Positions 39,423 through 50,890 are shown, counted from the first letter of the stretch. The stretch is DNA of 64,000 bases from Tanypteryx hageni (GCA_028673005.1 CM054120.1:71907533-71971532), one strand, 5' to 3'. A program made the numbers and translations. The notes: generated by a model not told the origin, from the sequence alone.

Positions 39423-39826
39423 GGACAGCAGGGCTTAATAAGTGGCAAACTTTGTGGCAAGAGATGTCGCAAAATAAGCTACATGAAATAAAAAGGGATA
39501 TTTCTCCATGGGCATCCTCTGTAAGGAATAGTAGAAGGGAAGAAGTCGTGGTCGCGCGTTTGAGAATAGGGCATTCAGCCCTGACCCACTCGTTCCTCTT
39601 TACCATCGAGAAGGAACCACCTCGATGCACCGATTGCGAGTCCCTTCTAACTGTAAGACACCTCCTGACAGAATGCCGGAAATATAACGTGCTACGAAGC
39701 AAGTTCCACATTACGGGGGAACTTGCTGATATGACAAATATGACAAATGATCAAAAAATACTAATGAACACAAAGATCAAAGTGGCTGACATAAATAATT
39801 ACCATAAATATTTAACATTGCAATGA
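39423..39826 (+). pseudogene. LINE C-terminal tail with CCHC zinc knuckle
   Basis: Same ORF after a one-base frame shift: LNKWQTLWQEM, WASSVRNSRREEVVVARLRI, HSFLF, then CTDCESLLTVRHLLTEC, a C-x2-C-x7-H-x4-C knuckle typical of the end of I-like ORF2 proteins. Stop at 39824 to 39826, followed by an AT-rich 3' UTR. No poly-A or simple-repeat tail is clear. Confidence 0.85.
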
Positions 39827-41355
39827 CATAAACTAAAGGTGTGACCGAGTATTGCAATCAAATATAAACATTAATCAGATCAATTACATTTGTCAATACA
39901 CAATATCACAAATAACTCAAAATTCACATTCAAAACATTGTCTCAAATAATAAACCGACTACAATGCTCAATAATGCAAATATTATCGATACATCACTAG
40001 TATAGTACATCCAATACAGGTAGCCTGCGCAATAAACCAAATCGGACTCATAAAACATTTAACAGACAATAAAAACACTTTTCATGAATTTCTTCAAGAT
40101 GTTTATGCAAATTAATTGGATAAGAATAACCACTTTTCAAAAGAAGAATGATTAATATTTTACAAAAAACCAATGTAAACAGTTGCAAAACATTTCAGAA
40201 AACATTTTTATCCATCAGTATCTCATTAAAATATTCTAAAATATGGCATTCCTTGAAATGACCTTTAACATAAAATGAAATGCAACTATAAACATGTTGA
40301 AATACCAAAAGAGCAGGAAAAACTAATCCTTTGATAACTAACGTCGGTAGTACAATTTAAAGTGTCTTAATAAAACGATAACACCTCACAAAAAAAGATT
40401 TGGCCAATTATAGTAACATCAACAAAAACCAAACCGAATGCACAAAATGATAAACGTAATGTCGAAAATTATCAAATGGCATTAAATTTATCAATAAAAA
40501 AGAACTTAAATATATTCAACAATCAACAGAGAGGGAAAAAACCAGATAACTATTATATCAAAATTTTACAAATGGTATAAAAAATGTACAATAATTATTA
40601 CCATGATGAACTACCAACAGACCACGGCCAATCAATCCTTGATAACTAACATCGGAAATACAAACACACCTTATCACAAAAAAATTGGACAACTTAAATA
40701 TCAGAATATAATTTAAGGATTCCAAACAACACTAACTGCTCTGAACTGGTACATTTTATACATAAATTAATTCTTAACTAGATTTTCTTCGCCAATGTGA
40801 CTGTTATCACGTCACAAATCCGCCAACTTTTCCAATGTTTAGGTGAAGAGAACTCAATCATCGTAAATATGATTCAGACATAGAAGAAGAACTGCTACTA
40901 TGTTGTCAAAACATGGTTAAACAGTATTTTCTTTCATATTGTGGAAATAATTTTAACGTCTACCAAATGGTACGCCAAGGCTTCAAAATTCGAATCGAAA
41001 ATTAAATTTCTCGAAAAAGAATCGAGCAGTCAAACTGAATCGAATAGTAGTCGATAGTCATGGCCAAGCGGCCAAGCCGAATTTGAAGTGATCATGTGAT
41101 CATGTTGAGAAGTTGTAACGGTTGAACTATGTAACTGAGTAACTGAAAGTTTATCCGCCATTACGGGAAATCTTGGGAAAGTGTTAATTTTTAGTACAGG
41201 TAAGGATGTTTTGACTATAGAGGAGTATATGAATGAATGTTTAACAACTTCATATATGCTGGTGATACATGTGACTCTCTGTGTGCGTTAATTAAGTTAT
41301 TTTCTGTACGTTGCAACGTTTCCACTAGCTTGCAAAAACGAATCAAGCAGAGAAG
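39827..41355. other. AT-rich intergenic DNA with a diverged direct repeat
   Basis: No coding sequence recognised. Segments near 40320 to 40430 and 40625 to 40715 share CTTTGATAACTAACGTCGG / CCTTGATAACTAACATCGG and a following run ending in CACAAAAAAA with TTGGCCAA / TTGGACAA, so they are old direct repeats about 300 bp apart. The last few hundred bases may be the 5' flank or end of the P-like element. Confidence 0.5.
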
Positions 41356-41459
41356 ATAGTGCATTCACGTAAGTGCTACGCACTAAACTGCAAACATACG
41401 AGGGGAACGAACGGAGATCTAAAGTTGAAATTACATTCGTTTCCTCGCACGGAATCTAC
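41356..41459 (+). pseudogene. THAP domain exon 1
   Basis: Encodes the first Cys pair (C-x4-C in KCYALNC) and the FPR motif of the THAP finger. It splices in phase 2 from TCTAC|GTAAGT to CCAG|GTGCCGAG at 42240, which restores an uninterrupted domain. The ATA at 41356 sits where ATG would be expected (VHSRKC follows). Confidence 0.8.
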
Positions 41460-41516
41460 GTAAGTACTATTAGCTATATTTGTAAAAATATTTTTGAAAA
41501 TCGACAGAATTATATG

Positions 41517-42064
41517 CAGTAATACCTCGATATACGAAGTAGAAGCGCTCCGTGAGTTGATTTCGAGTATTGAAACAATATATCGATTAATTGATGTACT
41601 TCTGTATTTTATTACTTACAGTTCTACATATTGTAATATTACGTACCGAGAAAAATGAAGAATGAGTTACGTTTCTTTTTGAGATTAATCTTACTATGGT
41701 TGTGTTTACGTATGTGAAATTATATCCAGATTGCAATTTGGAACACACGAACCTTGTTCTACCGCCCAACTCAGCTTAGTTGTTATTTTTGATCCTTTAA
41801 TAAGTGACTGAGAACGTTCTCTCGGATGTGTTTGTTTATGCCTAAGAAAGGCTGTGGCCTTATATCTATTGCATAATAAGTATAGCCAATTTGACATCCT
41901 ATATGTATATGTCCTGGGATGAATAAAAATTATTATTGTTATGGGATTGCAATTTTTAACTTGAAACCTCTCGTTTCGAGATACGGCGAGTATATCGTGG
42001 ACTACCTGTGGTAAAAAGGTCACTTATTTAGTGTACAGATTATTCGCATATCGAGTTATTACTG
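41517..42064. mobile_element. Pogo/Tigger-type MITE inside the THAP intron
   Basis: About 548 bp. The left end reads CAGTAATACCTCGATATACG and the reverse complement of the right end reads CAGTAATAACTCGATATGCG, inverted repeats of about 22 bp with two mismatches. TA follows the right end; the left flank is TG, one base off. No transposase frame inside. It lies wholly within intron 1 of the P-like element, so it inserted after that element. Confidence 0.82.
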
Positions 42065-42239
42065 TAGTTAGATATGTATCTCAGCATTTTTAACTTTAAT
42101 AATAGTAACCATTTAATGAGATACTTCACTATGGCTTGTTTTCATGTGATGCATATCTTCACTTGAGGCTCTTTAGGAGCAAAGTTGTATTAGATGCATA
42201 TGTTGAAGTGTTAATAATTCTGTAATGTTATCATTCCAG

Positions 42240-42510
42240 GTGCCGAGAATGGGTTGCAAGGGCAGGGAACCCCGCTTTATTTGATAGGCCCATTATGACA
42301 CTGAACAAAATGGCATATTTGTGCGAACATCATTTCACCCCCTGTCAATACAGGTCCTATGAAGAACGCAAATTGTTACGTGGTGCACTTCCTACAATAT
42401 TTTCTACTGTTCCTTCATCATCACCTTCATCGCCTCATTCTCTTCTTCCAATTTCCTTTTCCATTACTGTTTCTTCAGCTGCTTCTACTAGCACTCCTCT
42501 AGTAATATGA
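42240..42510 (+). pseudogene. THAP domain exon 2 and linker
   Basis: Supplies the conserved Trp, the C-x2-H pair (CEHH) and the closing ALPTIF motif of the THAP domain. Then a Ser/Pro/Thr-rich linker runs to a TGA. The same frame stays open beyond the stop to about 42804, so this is one nonsense change in a longer exon. Confidence 0.82.
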
Positions 42511-44555
42511 ACTGTATCAGCTGAGTCTTTGACTACTCCACTTCCTCCTTCTCCTTTACCAAGTGAAATTCCAAGCCCCGAAGTCACATTTAGGATTCAT
42601 GATGTAAGTCTTGATTCTTCTTATAATGTATCTCTCCCTGGCACTTCATCAGCATTACCAGCAACCTCTCCTTTTAAAACATCTGTTACTGAGGATACCG
42701 TATGTTCTTTAAAAGGGAAAGCTGCCAGCGCTCATCTTTTTAAAAGCATAAATGTTAGGAAAATTGCAGATTTGACACCAAAGAAAAAAACAACTGTTTG
42801 TTAGCTACAAGAAAAAGTAGGGAAATTTCATACTTAAAGCATAAGTATATCTCCAGAGTTAATCCTGAAAAGTTATCATTCAGTGAAGATTTCGGAATTT
42901 TGAACAAATCTTTGGAAAGTAGGTTAGATAAAGGTTCAGTATTGCTTCTTAATTCGAAATTGCGAAATTGTAAGGTGAAGCCAAGGGGAAGGAGATGGAC
43001 TCTGAAAGAAAAAACTTTTCTTTCTTTCTCTGTACAAGAGAAGTCCCCACACATACCTTTATCTTAAATCTAAATTCACTCTTCCTTCCAAAAAAAACTT
43101 TGGTTTCTCTTCTCTATCATCTTCCTCTCAAAGCTGGAATTAATCCAAGTGTAATTAACCTCCTTTCCTCATGTGTGAGGCAGATGTCGGATTGTAATAA
43201 GCACTGCGTGCTATTATTTGATGAAATGTCAATAAGGCCCAGTGTGGTTTACAATTCGAAGTCTGACCGCCTTGAAGGATTTCAGGATCATGGAAGCAAA
43301 GGTAGATCCGATGCTATAGCTGGGGAAGCCATTGTTTTCATGGTTCGTGGCTTGAGACGAAAGTGGAAGCAGCCAGTAGCTTTCTACTTTAGTCATGGAA
43401 GTACACCTGGATTAATTTTAGCAGAAATTATTAGAGGTCCTTGGTGCTCTTCAGGAAACTGGCCTGAAGATTGTTGTGACATGGGAAGCAACAACACCAT
43501 GGCTCTTAAAAATCTGGGCTGTACAGTAATGGATCCTTTTTTTGATTTTAATGGGCAAAAGATTTTCACCCTTCATGACCCTCCTCACCTGCTTAAGTGC
43601 ACCCGAAATATGTTCTTAAAGCATTCACTCAAGGGGCAGGTATTGGTGGGAGATGAAATGGTGACAGGTATTGGCAGGTGGTCACACATACGTCACGTGG
43701 TGGAGAAGCAGCGTGAATTCCCCAATGCTTCTATGTTTAAAATATTGTCATCTTCCCACCTGGACCCTCAATGGAGAGAGAAAATGTCAGTGAAACTGAC
43801 TGTTGAGGTGTTCAGGAGTAGTGTTGGGGATTAGGTAAGTTGCATTAACAACAGATTTTGAGAAATAGCATTTATTGAGGGTATAGTACTGTGCTGTATA
43901 TTAACTCCTTTTCATTTTCTTTCTGACAGGATTCATGAGTCGTGATGTGTTTGTGACCTCATCTTTCCTTGGTTTTGTGAGTCAGCTGTTTAATAGCTTT
44001 AATGGTGGTGATGGTAAGGGTATTGATACATATTAATTATGCTCCCCTTTAATTGACCGTAGCTCACATGCAGAATTTTGGAATGAAGCAGTTGGAAAAA
44101 TTAACGATTGGAGATTCCAAGAGGATGTGCTAGACCCTCAAGGGAATCCAATTTTGGACACTTTAGGTAACCCCAAAATTAAGGGTATTGTGAGGCCCAA
44201 ATGTCAAAACAGTTGGGTCATGACCATTACGGCTATTAAACTACTGTGGAAAGAGCTGAAGAAAGCCGGTTTTGACAGCCTAAAACCTCGGCGGTTAAAC
44301 CAGGATCCACTGGAGAATTTCTTTGGGAACATAAGGTTACATGGAGGGGCTAACCATAACCCCAATATGGAACAGTTTGTTTCTGCTTTTAAGACATCTA
44401 TCATCAATGGCATTTCATCACAATTGCTGCGAGGTTCCAATTGTGAGTCTGATGATGATGTCTTCATGGCAGATCTCGAAGATTTTCTGCAGTTGAGCCC
44501 CAGCTTTCTTGAAGGTTCGATTGAGAGAGAGAGTGTGCTTCTACTGATGATCTAG

Positions 44556-46636
44556 TCATTGAACGACCAAGTTTGCAGTTTTGTTTTCTAATTATCAGTG
44601 CGTTTCATCAAATTAAAATTAATTAATGGTCTCCCCTGAAACTGCAGTTGTTAATATACCAGAGGTTTTATAAACTACAAACATAATATGGTGGAAGCTG
44701 AAACAAGTGCAGAGGAAGATTGGTCAGTAATTTAGAAAAGAACATATATTCAAGTGCATTACTCGCCATTTTGTGTTTGTGTTTCATCTACGGTAAAAAT
44801 TTTCTTACTTTGTGCAGTATTATATATTATATTAGAGTAGTACGCGACCGTTAAGTAACTCTGAAATTTAGAAGAGGAGGAGTCGGTGATGTGTGTGATA
44901 ATGTCCGACAATAATGTTAAGCCATGACGTGTTATAGGCGCTAATGCACAGTTTTCTTAATATGTCATATATATTTGTGTGCAATAGGCCTTTTCTGCCC
45001 CTTACATGCATAGAGAATTTTTTTTATGTGGTGAAATTAATTTAAAATATCCTACGCCTGTTGTTTACAATACTTCCCCAAACAGGAAGTAGACGTCGAA
45101 GAAGCCAATGCCCACAGCGACGTCCTTAGTTTTTTCATATTCATTCATTATTTATTTTTCATTTAATAGGAAGAAATATTCCTCTTAGGGCGAATAAAAT
45201 ATTTTTTGAAAATTAGAAAAAATCGATAATTTAAAAAAATTGGCATTCAGAAAGGCATGCAAAGGACTGCCATTTTGAAGTCGGAACCGTTCATGTTCGA
45301 ATCAAGCGATATTTATGTAATTTGGTCATTGAGAAGTAAATCATTCAGGCGTGGAGTTGATGCTTTGGAATGTTATTTTAGAGATTAACTTATTTAAATG
45401 CATATATCGATTTCGCTAGATTTATCTCGACGTTCAACCTCTCATATCTCGAATATTAATACTCCTAAGGTGACCTATGTGGAACCTAAGATGCTACCCT
45501 CTGCCCAGCAGAAGTACGAGCTGTGCAGAAGAGGATGGAGTGGCATGGTTTCGCCAAGGCGACGTCATGGACGTGAACACTTTGTCGAGCATTGGCATAG
45601 GAGATGATACAACGCAGAAATGAGTAAATTGTATGCTCTAAGTTAATGCAATTATTTTTACTTTACTGAAAAATGTTTATCTGATTATAAGATAAGATAT
45701 TTTCCTATTTTTTCCTCTGAATAATAAGTATTAATATAAAAATTAATTTTTATAAATAAATTTTATACAGAAAATGCTTTTATATGCTTTAACTTAATTT
45801 TATTTACATTAACTTGGGTTAAGTTGTTTCCAGTATTTAAATTGAAGTTGTTTGAAGCACTTATGTATTCACTAGTGGTACCCGCAAAATCTTTTATGAT
45901 GTCAGTCAGGTATCTGAATGTTTAGAAGTTGTCTTAGAGAGGTAAATACAATTAATTCCACCATAATGTGGTTATTTAAAAAAGAAACAAAATCTCACTG
46001 CACTAAATGAGATATTGATGCTTACCACGAGGAAGTAATGGTTCGCTCAGGAAATCTGCATACGTATACTAGACACTCGACATACTGAAACGAGATAGAT
46101 AGAGGGGGGATAAGAAAGGGAAAAGTTTCGATCCAAGAGTGAAATGAAACATTGCATCCATATCTAGCTTCTTACCAATACAAGTGCTACCGCCACCTGT
46201 TTTACGACTTTTGGGTGCCATGTACTATTTTCGTAATTTATTTCTTCTTAGATGTCATTTTGATTCTTTTTTGCTTACATTTAAAGTAGATAGTTTTCTT
46301 CCAGTTTAATACACTTCTCACATTATAATGGAAATACAGAAATCCATTTAATTCTTCTTTACCCCGATGTAAGCTGAGTGGCGATTTCTGAGATGGTAAA
46401 AAGGTCGGCTTACAATTGGTTAAATACCGTACATTCATTAAATATTAGAGCAAATATTAAATAAATAGAATATCTCCTTAACAATATGTTCTATTGAAAA
46501 ATGATTCAAACAAAAGTTAGAGAGACTAACATTGCCTATGAAGTTTATAAAAAACATTTATATTTATGAAGATTTAAAAGAGTTACACTCCTTTTGGATC
46601 CATCAACCATGTGGACAAATAATGGTGAAGTACTAA
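44556..46636. other. AT-rich intergenic DNA, no gene recognised
   Basis: Short open frames only (for example 45398 to 45607), none with a familiar motif. May include the 3' end of the P-like element, but no matching terminal repeat was seen. Confidence 0.5.
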
Positions 46637-46957
46637 CTATGACATCTCAGAATTGGAAATATACTGAAGGCATTTCAGTTCAGATAGGATTGTCGGCTTT
46701 ATATCACCCAACCCCGGCTGCCTGAAGGCAAAAGAGATCTTTCCTAAAAACTCCTTCAACTTGTCGTTAACTTTTTCTGTTATATTTTTCATAGTTTCCA
46801 GTAAAAATCCTATCCATTGCTGTCTCTCGGTTAATTTAGAGCTTATATATTGGAGATTTGTGTTCAATAATGCATCCTCATGCTTACTTTGATCAGTCAA
46901 ACCTGGCATATTGAATATTTTACCATTGTAGCTTTCAAATCTATCCATCTTTTTGTA
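46637..46957 (-). CDS. Unidentified open frame of about 105 codons abutting an L2 tail
   Basis: Reads KMDRFESYNGKIFNMP, then a Lys/Glu-rich, possibly helical stretch (TERQQWIGFLLETMKNI, EKVNDKLKEFLGKI) and a TAG stop. Composition looks more protein-like than its surroundings. The nominal ATG lies in the 3' tail of the LINE next door, so the true 5' end was probably displaced by that insertion, or the frame is chance. I do not recognise the family. An internal ATG (MDRFESYN) is the more plausible start if it is real. Confidence 0.25.
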   Translation of the reverse strand, partial: YKKMDRFESYNGKIFNMPGLTDQSKHEDALLNTNLQYISSKLTERQQWIGFLLETMKNITEKVNDKLKEFLGKISFAFRQPGLGDIKPTILSELKCLQYISNSEMS

Positions 46958-48590
46958 CATCTACATCATACCCTGCAAGTCACCTTCTTGGTGGATGGCA
47001 GAGGGTGCAGTGCACCAAAGGTCCCTAGTTTTCCTATGTTATCTTTTCCTATTATGTTCTCTTATCGTCCTAGGGAAAAATGATCCCTTATATCGCTCCA
47101 TCCTTCAATCAATCTTGCGAATCTTATCCTCGTTGTCCTGCCTTCTGAGGTATGTTGGGCTTCTGATAAGACCTACTACCTCATTCGTTAGTCCCTCCGA
47201 CATATATTTTTTCATCAGTTTAATTCTAGCCTGCAGTGTATATTCCTGTAACGATGTCCAATTCAGATTTTCTATTAATGATGTTATGCTTTGTTTACAG
47301 TAGACCTCCTACTTATGACTGCTCAACTTACGACCTATCATTCATACATCCTCTCTCAAAGTAAATAAGATCCACACATCCAAACTGATATATACGACCA
47401 CCTATAGGCCAACTTACACCGAAAGCTAAGCCACGCAAGCAAGCTTTCCACGCGATGTGTCTTTGAATCATCACAGTAGATTTCCCAATGTAGCCTCACA
47501 CCGAACGTGAGCCATATAGCATGTATTGGACGTGGCTGACTGTATATCACCGACGATCGCCGGGTAGGCAATTTCTCTTCACATAGCTGAGTTGCTCAGT
47601 TTGGATTGCTGTTCTATCATTGCCTTACCCTCTCCGCCAAAGAAACAAGTTAGTGGTCTCACAACATCATGTGCTCTTATAGTGGCACGTGGTCTCTCAG
47701 CGTCATAGCATGGCCGATATAGGGAATGTGCGGTCTGAGCTGACTCAGTCTTGAGACCGTGCAAACTCAGCTGTTCCGTCCTTCGGAAGGGACGTTAAGC
47801 CGTTGGCCTCCTTGGTGTTCTTGGTTAAGAGTAGGCTAATGTCGGCAATGGGTTTCTCTTCTCCCTTGCTGTCCAGCTATTCATTGCACTACCTCTTAGA
47901 TACCCATTGTGTGTAGGCAAGAGGTGAATCAGCTGGGAACATACATAAGTGACTCATTCCGCAACCTACTGAAGCATACGCATCTCTTTTGCAAAGCTCT
48001 TTAATTTTTTGTCAGTTTCCTTCAAATTTAGTGGTCAATTTTGGTATTTTGTGATGTGAAATGTGATTCCAGGAACGAAACCTCAATTTATAACATTGTG
48101 CCTATGGGAAATAAGGGCTCGAATTACGACGTCTTGACACGACCGTTGTACAGGAACCAATTAGGTCGTAAGTCAGGGGTCTGCTGTACTGTCGTAATTT
48201 CCCTTTACGAATCTAGCTGCCCTGCACCACCTATTCTATCTCCTTGGACCCTTTTTGTATGGATCCCAAACACGTGATGTATAATCGACCTGCGGTCAAA
48301 CCAAGGATAAATAACTTAATTCTTTCACTTATTGGAGGTTTGGTCTATTTTCCCTATAAGGGCCAAATTTTTGTTTGTGGCACTTATTAATCGGTGAATG
48401 TGGGTGTCCCAAGAGGGATCACGATGGATCATGACTGAAATATTTAACGAAGTCTGAAACTGGAATCCCTACTCTCTCAAATGAATAATTTATATCCAGC
48501 GAGCTATTCTTGGTTCCCCTTAAAAGGAGAAAACAATGAAGAAATTTCAGACTCCATAATAAAATAATTTGTTGTCCAGATTAATTTACT
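46957..48590 (-). mobile_element. L2/CR1-like LINE 3' part, split by a MITE
   Basis: Two segments of one copy: 48590 to 48187 carries PSWDTHIHRLISATNK and a stretch corresponding to ARFVKNCYDRN of the intact copy at 54.3 kb. After the MITE, 47297 to 46957 continues with ITSLIENLNWTSLQEY, VGLIRSPTYLRRQ and RMERYKGSFFPRTIREHNRK (a TGA lies just before RMERYKG). It then has the same 3' UTR (ACCCTGCAAG region) and a short (GTAGAT) tail at 46958 to 46967. 5'-truncated and non-functional. Confidence 0.88.
47298..48186. mobile_element. 889-bp pogo-type MITE with TA duplication
   Basis: The left end reads TA-CAGTAGACCTCCTACTTATGAC; the right end in reverse complement reads TA-CAGCAGACCCCTGACTTACGAC. 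These are inverted repeats with TA flanks at 47296 to 47297 and 48187 to 48188. Removing the element and one TA rejoins the host L2 frame (NYDS-KQSITSL, matching NCYDRNISVTGL in the intact copy), which fixes both boundaries. No transposase coding. It contains a possible SINE-like core near 47776. Confidence 0.88.
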
Positions 48591-48724
48591 CTGATATTTA
48601 CTATTTGGAGGATATTTCAAATTTTTTTAAGCATTGAAGACCTTTGATTAAAGTGAAATTGTCATTTTCTAGGCTTTAATATGCAAACTTATGTAAACAA
48701 ATAGTAATGAATTGAAAACATGGC

Positions 48725-49689
48725 ACCATAATCTTTTCTACCTTTCTATCATGGTCCTCATACATCCTATAGCATCTCTAGTCCCCTTTCCTCTTCTAAA
48801 ACCAAACTGATTATCTTGCAGCTCCTTTTCTATTTTACATTCAATTCTTTTGGTTATTATTCTGGTTAGAACTTTAGCTGTATGAGAAATTAAACTAATA
48901 GTTCTGTAATCCTTACAACATTTTGCATTGTCTTTTTCTCCAGTGGTACCATCACAACATCTAAAAAATCTTCAGGCCATATGCCAGTATCATATACTTG
49001 GTTAAAAAATTTTGTGAGTTGCTTAATTGCTTTCGACCCCAAACCCTAAAGAACGTCCACTGGTATATCATCACTCCCAACAGCCTTCCTTCTTTTCATG
49101 TCATCAATTGCTCTTTTAACTTCAGACTCGAGAATACTTGGTCCTAGCTGATCTTTTTCCACATCCTCTTTTTCATTTAATTCAATATTTCTTGGCTTTC
49201 CGTCTTTGTTATACAGAACCTCAATGTATTCTTTCCAGACATTTTTTACATTGTCTGGCTCCGATGCTATTTTATCACTTTTGTTCATGATTCCTTTACG
49301 TACTATCTTTCTTGCTTTTTTCTTGAATAGTTCCCTTGCTTTGCTATACATGAGGTCTGTTCTACAAATTCTTTCACATTCAACAATCTCCTCGCATTTC
49401 TCATTATCCACTCTTCAGTGTTTATGTTCTTCCACTGTCTCCGCTCTTCCATTTTTTGCAGCATGGCTGCTGTGATCCAGGGTTTTTTGTTTCTTTCACC
49501 CGTTATCTTTCCTACCTTCTTTTCCATTACATCTTTAATGTTGCTATGGATGTATCTCCACTCCTCATCTACATTCTTCCTATTTTCTTCAGCTCTCTCC
49601 CCCAACCTTTCCTCCAGCTCAGTCATGATAGCCTCCTTGTTTTTAAGGAGTTCCTCTAAGTTCCATTTGTTATTAACTATTATGTTTCT
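48725..49689 (-). pseudogene. RTE linker and N-terminal RT fragment
   Basis: Continues with CRLKSIKRN, KKPWITAAMLQKMEERRQW, and after a shift RTDLMYSKARELFKKKARK, NVWKEYIEVLYNKDGKPRN, LGPSILESEVKRAIDDMKRR and AVGSDDIPVDVL. A more decayed stretch follows (WPEDFLDVVMVPLEKK, then traces of the DNQFGFRRGKGTRDAI region). Catalytic YxDD box absent: the copy stops near 48725. Confidence 0.85.
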
Positions 49690-50505
49690 CTTAATGCTCT
49701 TCAGTCTACATTGTATATTTGCCACCAAAAGGTTGTGGTCAGAATCAATATCTGCCCCTGGTAGTGTTTTCACATTTTTAATGCTATTTCTAAATCTTTC
49801 ATTGACTAGTATGTAATCTATCTGGTATCGTCTCTGGTCTCCTGGGCTTCTCTATGTGTAAAGTCTCTGCTGGTGATGCTTAAACCATGTATTAGTTACA
49901 ATCAATCTATTTCTATGGCAGAATTCCACAAGTTTATCCCCTCTTTCATTTCTCTTCCCTAGTCCATATTTTCCCACTATGTTATCTTTCTGTCCCTCTC
50001 CGACTACACTGTTCCAATCTCCCATTATTATGGTGGTGATCCTTCCTTTTCCCTCCTCCTCCAATATCTCCATAATCTGTTCATACATTTCATCTACTTC
50101 GTCGTCGCCAGCATTAGTTGTTGGCATATACACTTGAATTATAAGCATTTCCACTGGCTCCATCTGAAGTTTTACGGCTATTAATCTATCATTAACTGTC
50201 ACTACCTTGCTAATTCTTTCAGCTATCTCTTTTCTCATTATAATCCTCACTCCCCTTTCCCTTTTCTCTCCTCCCGAGTAAATAATCTTAAATTCGTCTG
50301 AATATATCTCGCCTTCTCCTTCCCACCGAACTTCACTAAGACCTACTATACGTACATTATTCCTTCTCATTTCCCTTTTTAAGTTCTCTAGTTTACCCCC
50401 TGAATTCATAGTCCTAACATTCCATGTGCCTATTTTTAATTTCTCACTACTTGCTTTCTTATTAATGTTACATTTCCTCTGTGCATCCCCTAGAGTAGTC
50501 CCCAC
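49690..50505 (-). pseudogene. RTE endonuclease (APE-like)
   Basis: Cleaves target DNA to prime reverse transcription. Motifs in order: LKIGTWNVRTM, VGLSEVRWEGEGEI, ERGVRIIMRKEI, LIIQVYMPTTN, IIMGDWNSVVGEG, FCHRNRLIVTNTWFKHH and, after a TAG that replaces Trp near 49856, RSPGDQRRYQIDYILVN and ADIDSDHNLL. All the metal and catalytic positions of the fold (N, E, D/N of GDWN, SDH) are present, so this domain is intact apart from the stop. Confidence 0.9.
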
Positions 50506-50890
50506 CCCGAGATCCGATTGGGGACTATTTTATCTCCGAAATATTTTACCCCAGAAAGATCCATAGAGGTATTTTCAGCCTATCATGGGAAATATAATGA
50601 GGTAGTTTCCCCTTGCTTTCCTCATCGCAGTTTCACAGAGTGATTACCCATCTGTAGCTGTTCAGATCCACATGATCACCACCTACAGAGGTACTGTGCC
50701 AGGTGCTGCCCTTGCACAGGGGGATGTAAAACCCCCAAGACTGCTTCTTAGTCTGACTATTCCTCTCAGACCTTTCCGGCTTGGATGGTCCTACCAGGAG
50801 AATTATCTCCCGCCGGCATAGCTCTTTGGTTCATAAGAGTACACAAACCCTCCCACCTCTGTAAGGTTATGCAGTCCAGGGCCATTCACA

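Larger units (their letters stand above)
37698..39826 (+). mobile_element. I-like LINE, internally deleted, fairly young
   Basis: Non-LTR retrotransposon copy with APE-type endonuclease remains, RT, RNase H and a C-terminal zinc knuckle in that order. The region between the endonuclease and the RT FVDD box is deleted. Presence of RNase H argues for the I superfamily and against Jockey (family knowledge). Just before the endonuclease, 37698 to 37766 reads like the post-RNase H segment (WNGDIGNKL), probably from the older LINE copy into which Tigger inserted. Only a few lesions separate the RT-RNase H-tail frames. Confidence 0.88.
41356..44555 (+). pseudogene. P-element-like transposase with THAP domain (THAP9-like), decayed
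   Basis: P-element transposases bind DNA through a THAP zinc finger and cut with an RNase H-like core. Exon 1 (41356 to 41459) gives HSRKCYALNCKHTRG and HSFPRTEST; it ends at GTAAGTAC. Exon 2 starts after CCAG at 42240 and completes the C2CH finger (W in CREWVARAG, LCEHHF, LRGALPTIF). Then a low-complexity Ser/Pro linker with one in-frame TGA (about 42508), and the core: LLFDEMSIRPSVVY, GFQDHGS, LHDPPHLLKCTRNMF. A possible second intron (donor about 43835, acceptor about 43930) precedes SQLFNSFNGG, an in-frame TAA near 44034, and NQDPLENFFGNIRLHGGAN, typical of the family's C-terminal region. The likely start codon is ATA. Frame shifts occur near 42800, 43015 and 43090 (A-run). Terminal repeats were not found. 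Confidence 0.88.
48725..50890 (-). mobile_element. RTE-clade LINE (endonuclease plus partial RT)
   Basis: Minus-strand non-LTR element of the RTE type often mis-annotated as craniofacial development protein 2-like. From right to left: a 5' leader (about 50890 to 50506), APE-like endonuclease, a Lys/Glu-rich linker and the start of the RT, which ends near 48725 (just after the GFRRGK region), so most of the RT is missing. Lesions are few: one TAG after the first endonuclease frame, a shift near 49400 and several in the RT part. Confidence 0.88.

Noticed and set aside
42755..43054. 99-codon minus-strand frame
   Set aside because: Shadow of the P-like transposase exon on the plus strand.
49206..49816. 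Plus-strand frames of 67 to 132 codons
   Set aside because: Antisense shadows of the RTE endonuclease and linker on the minus strand.
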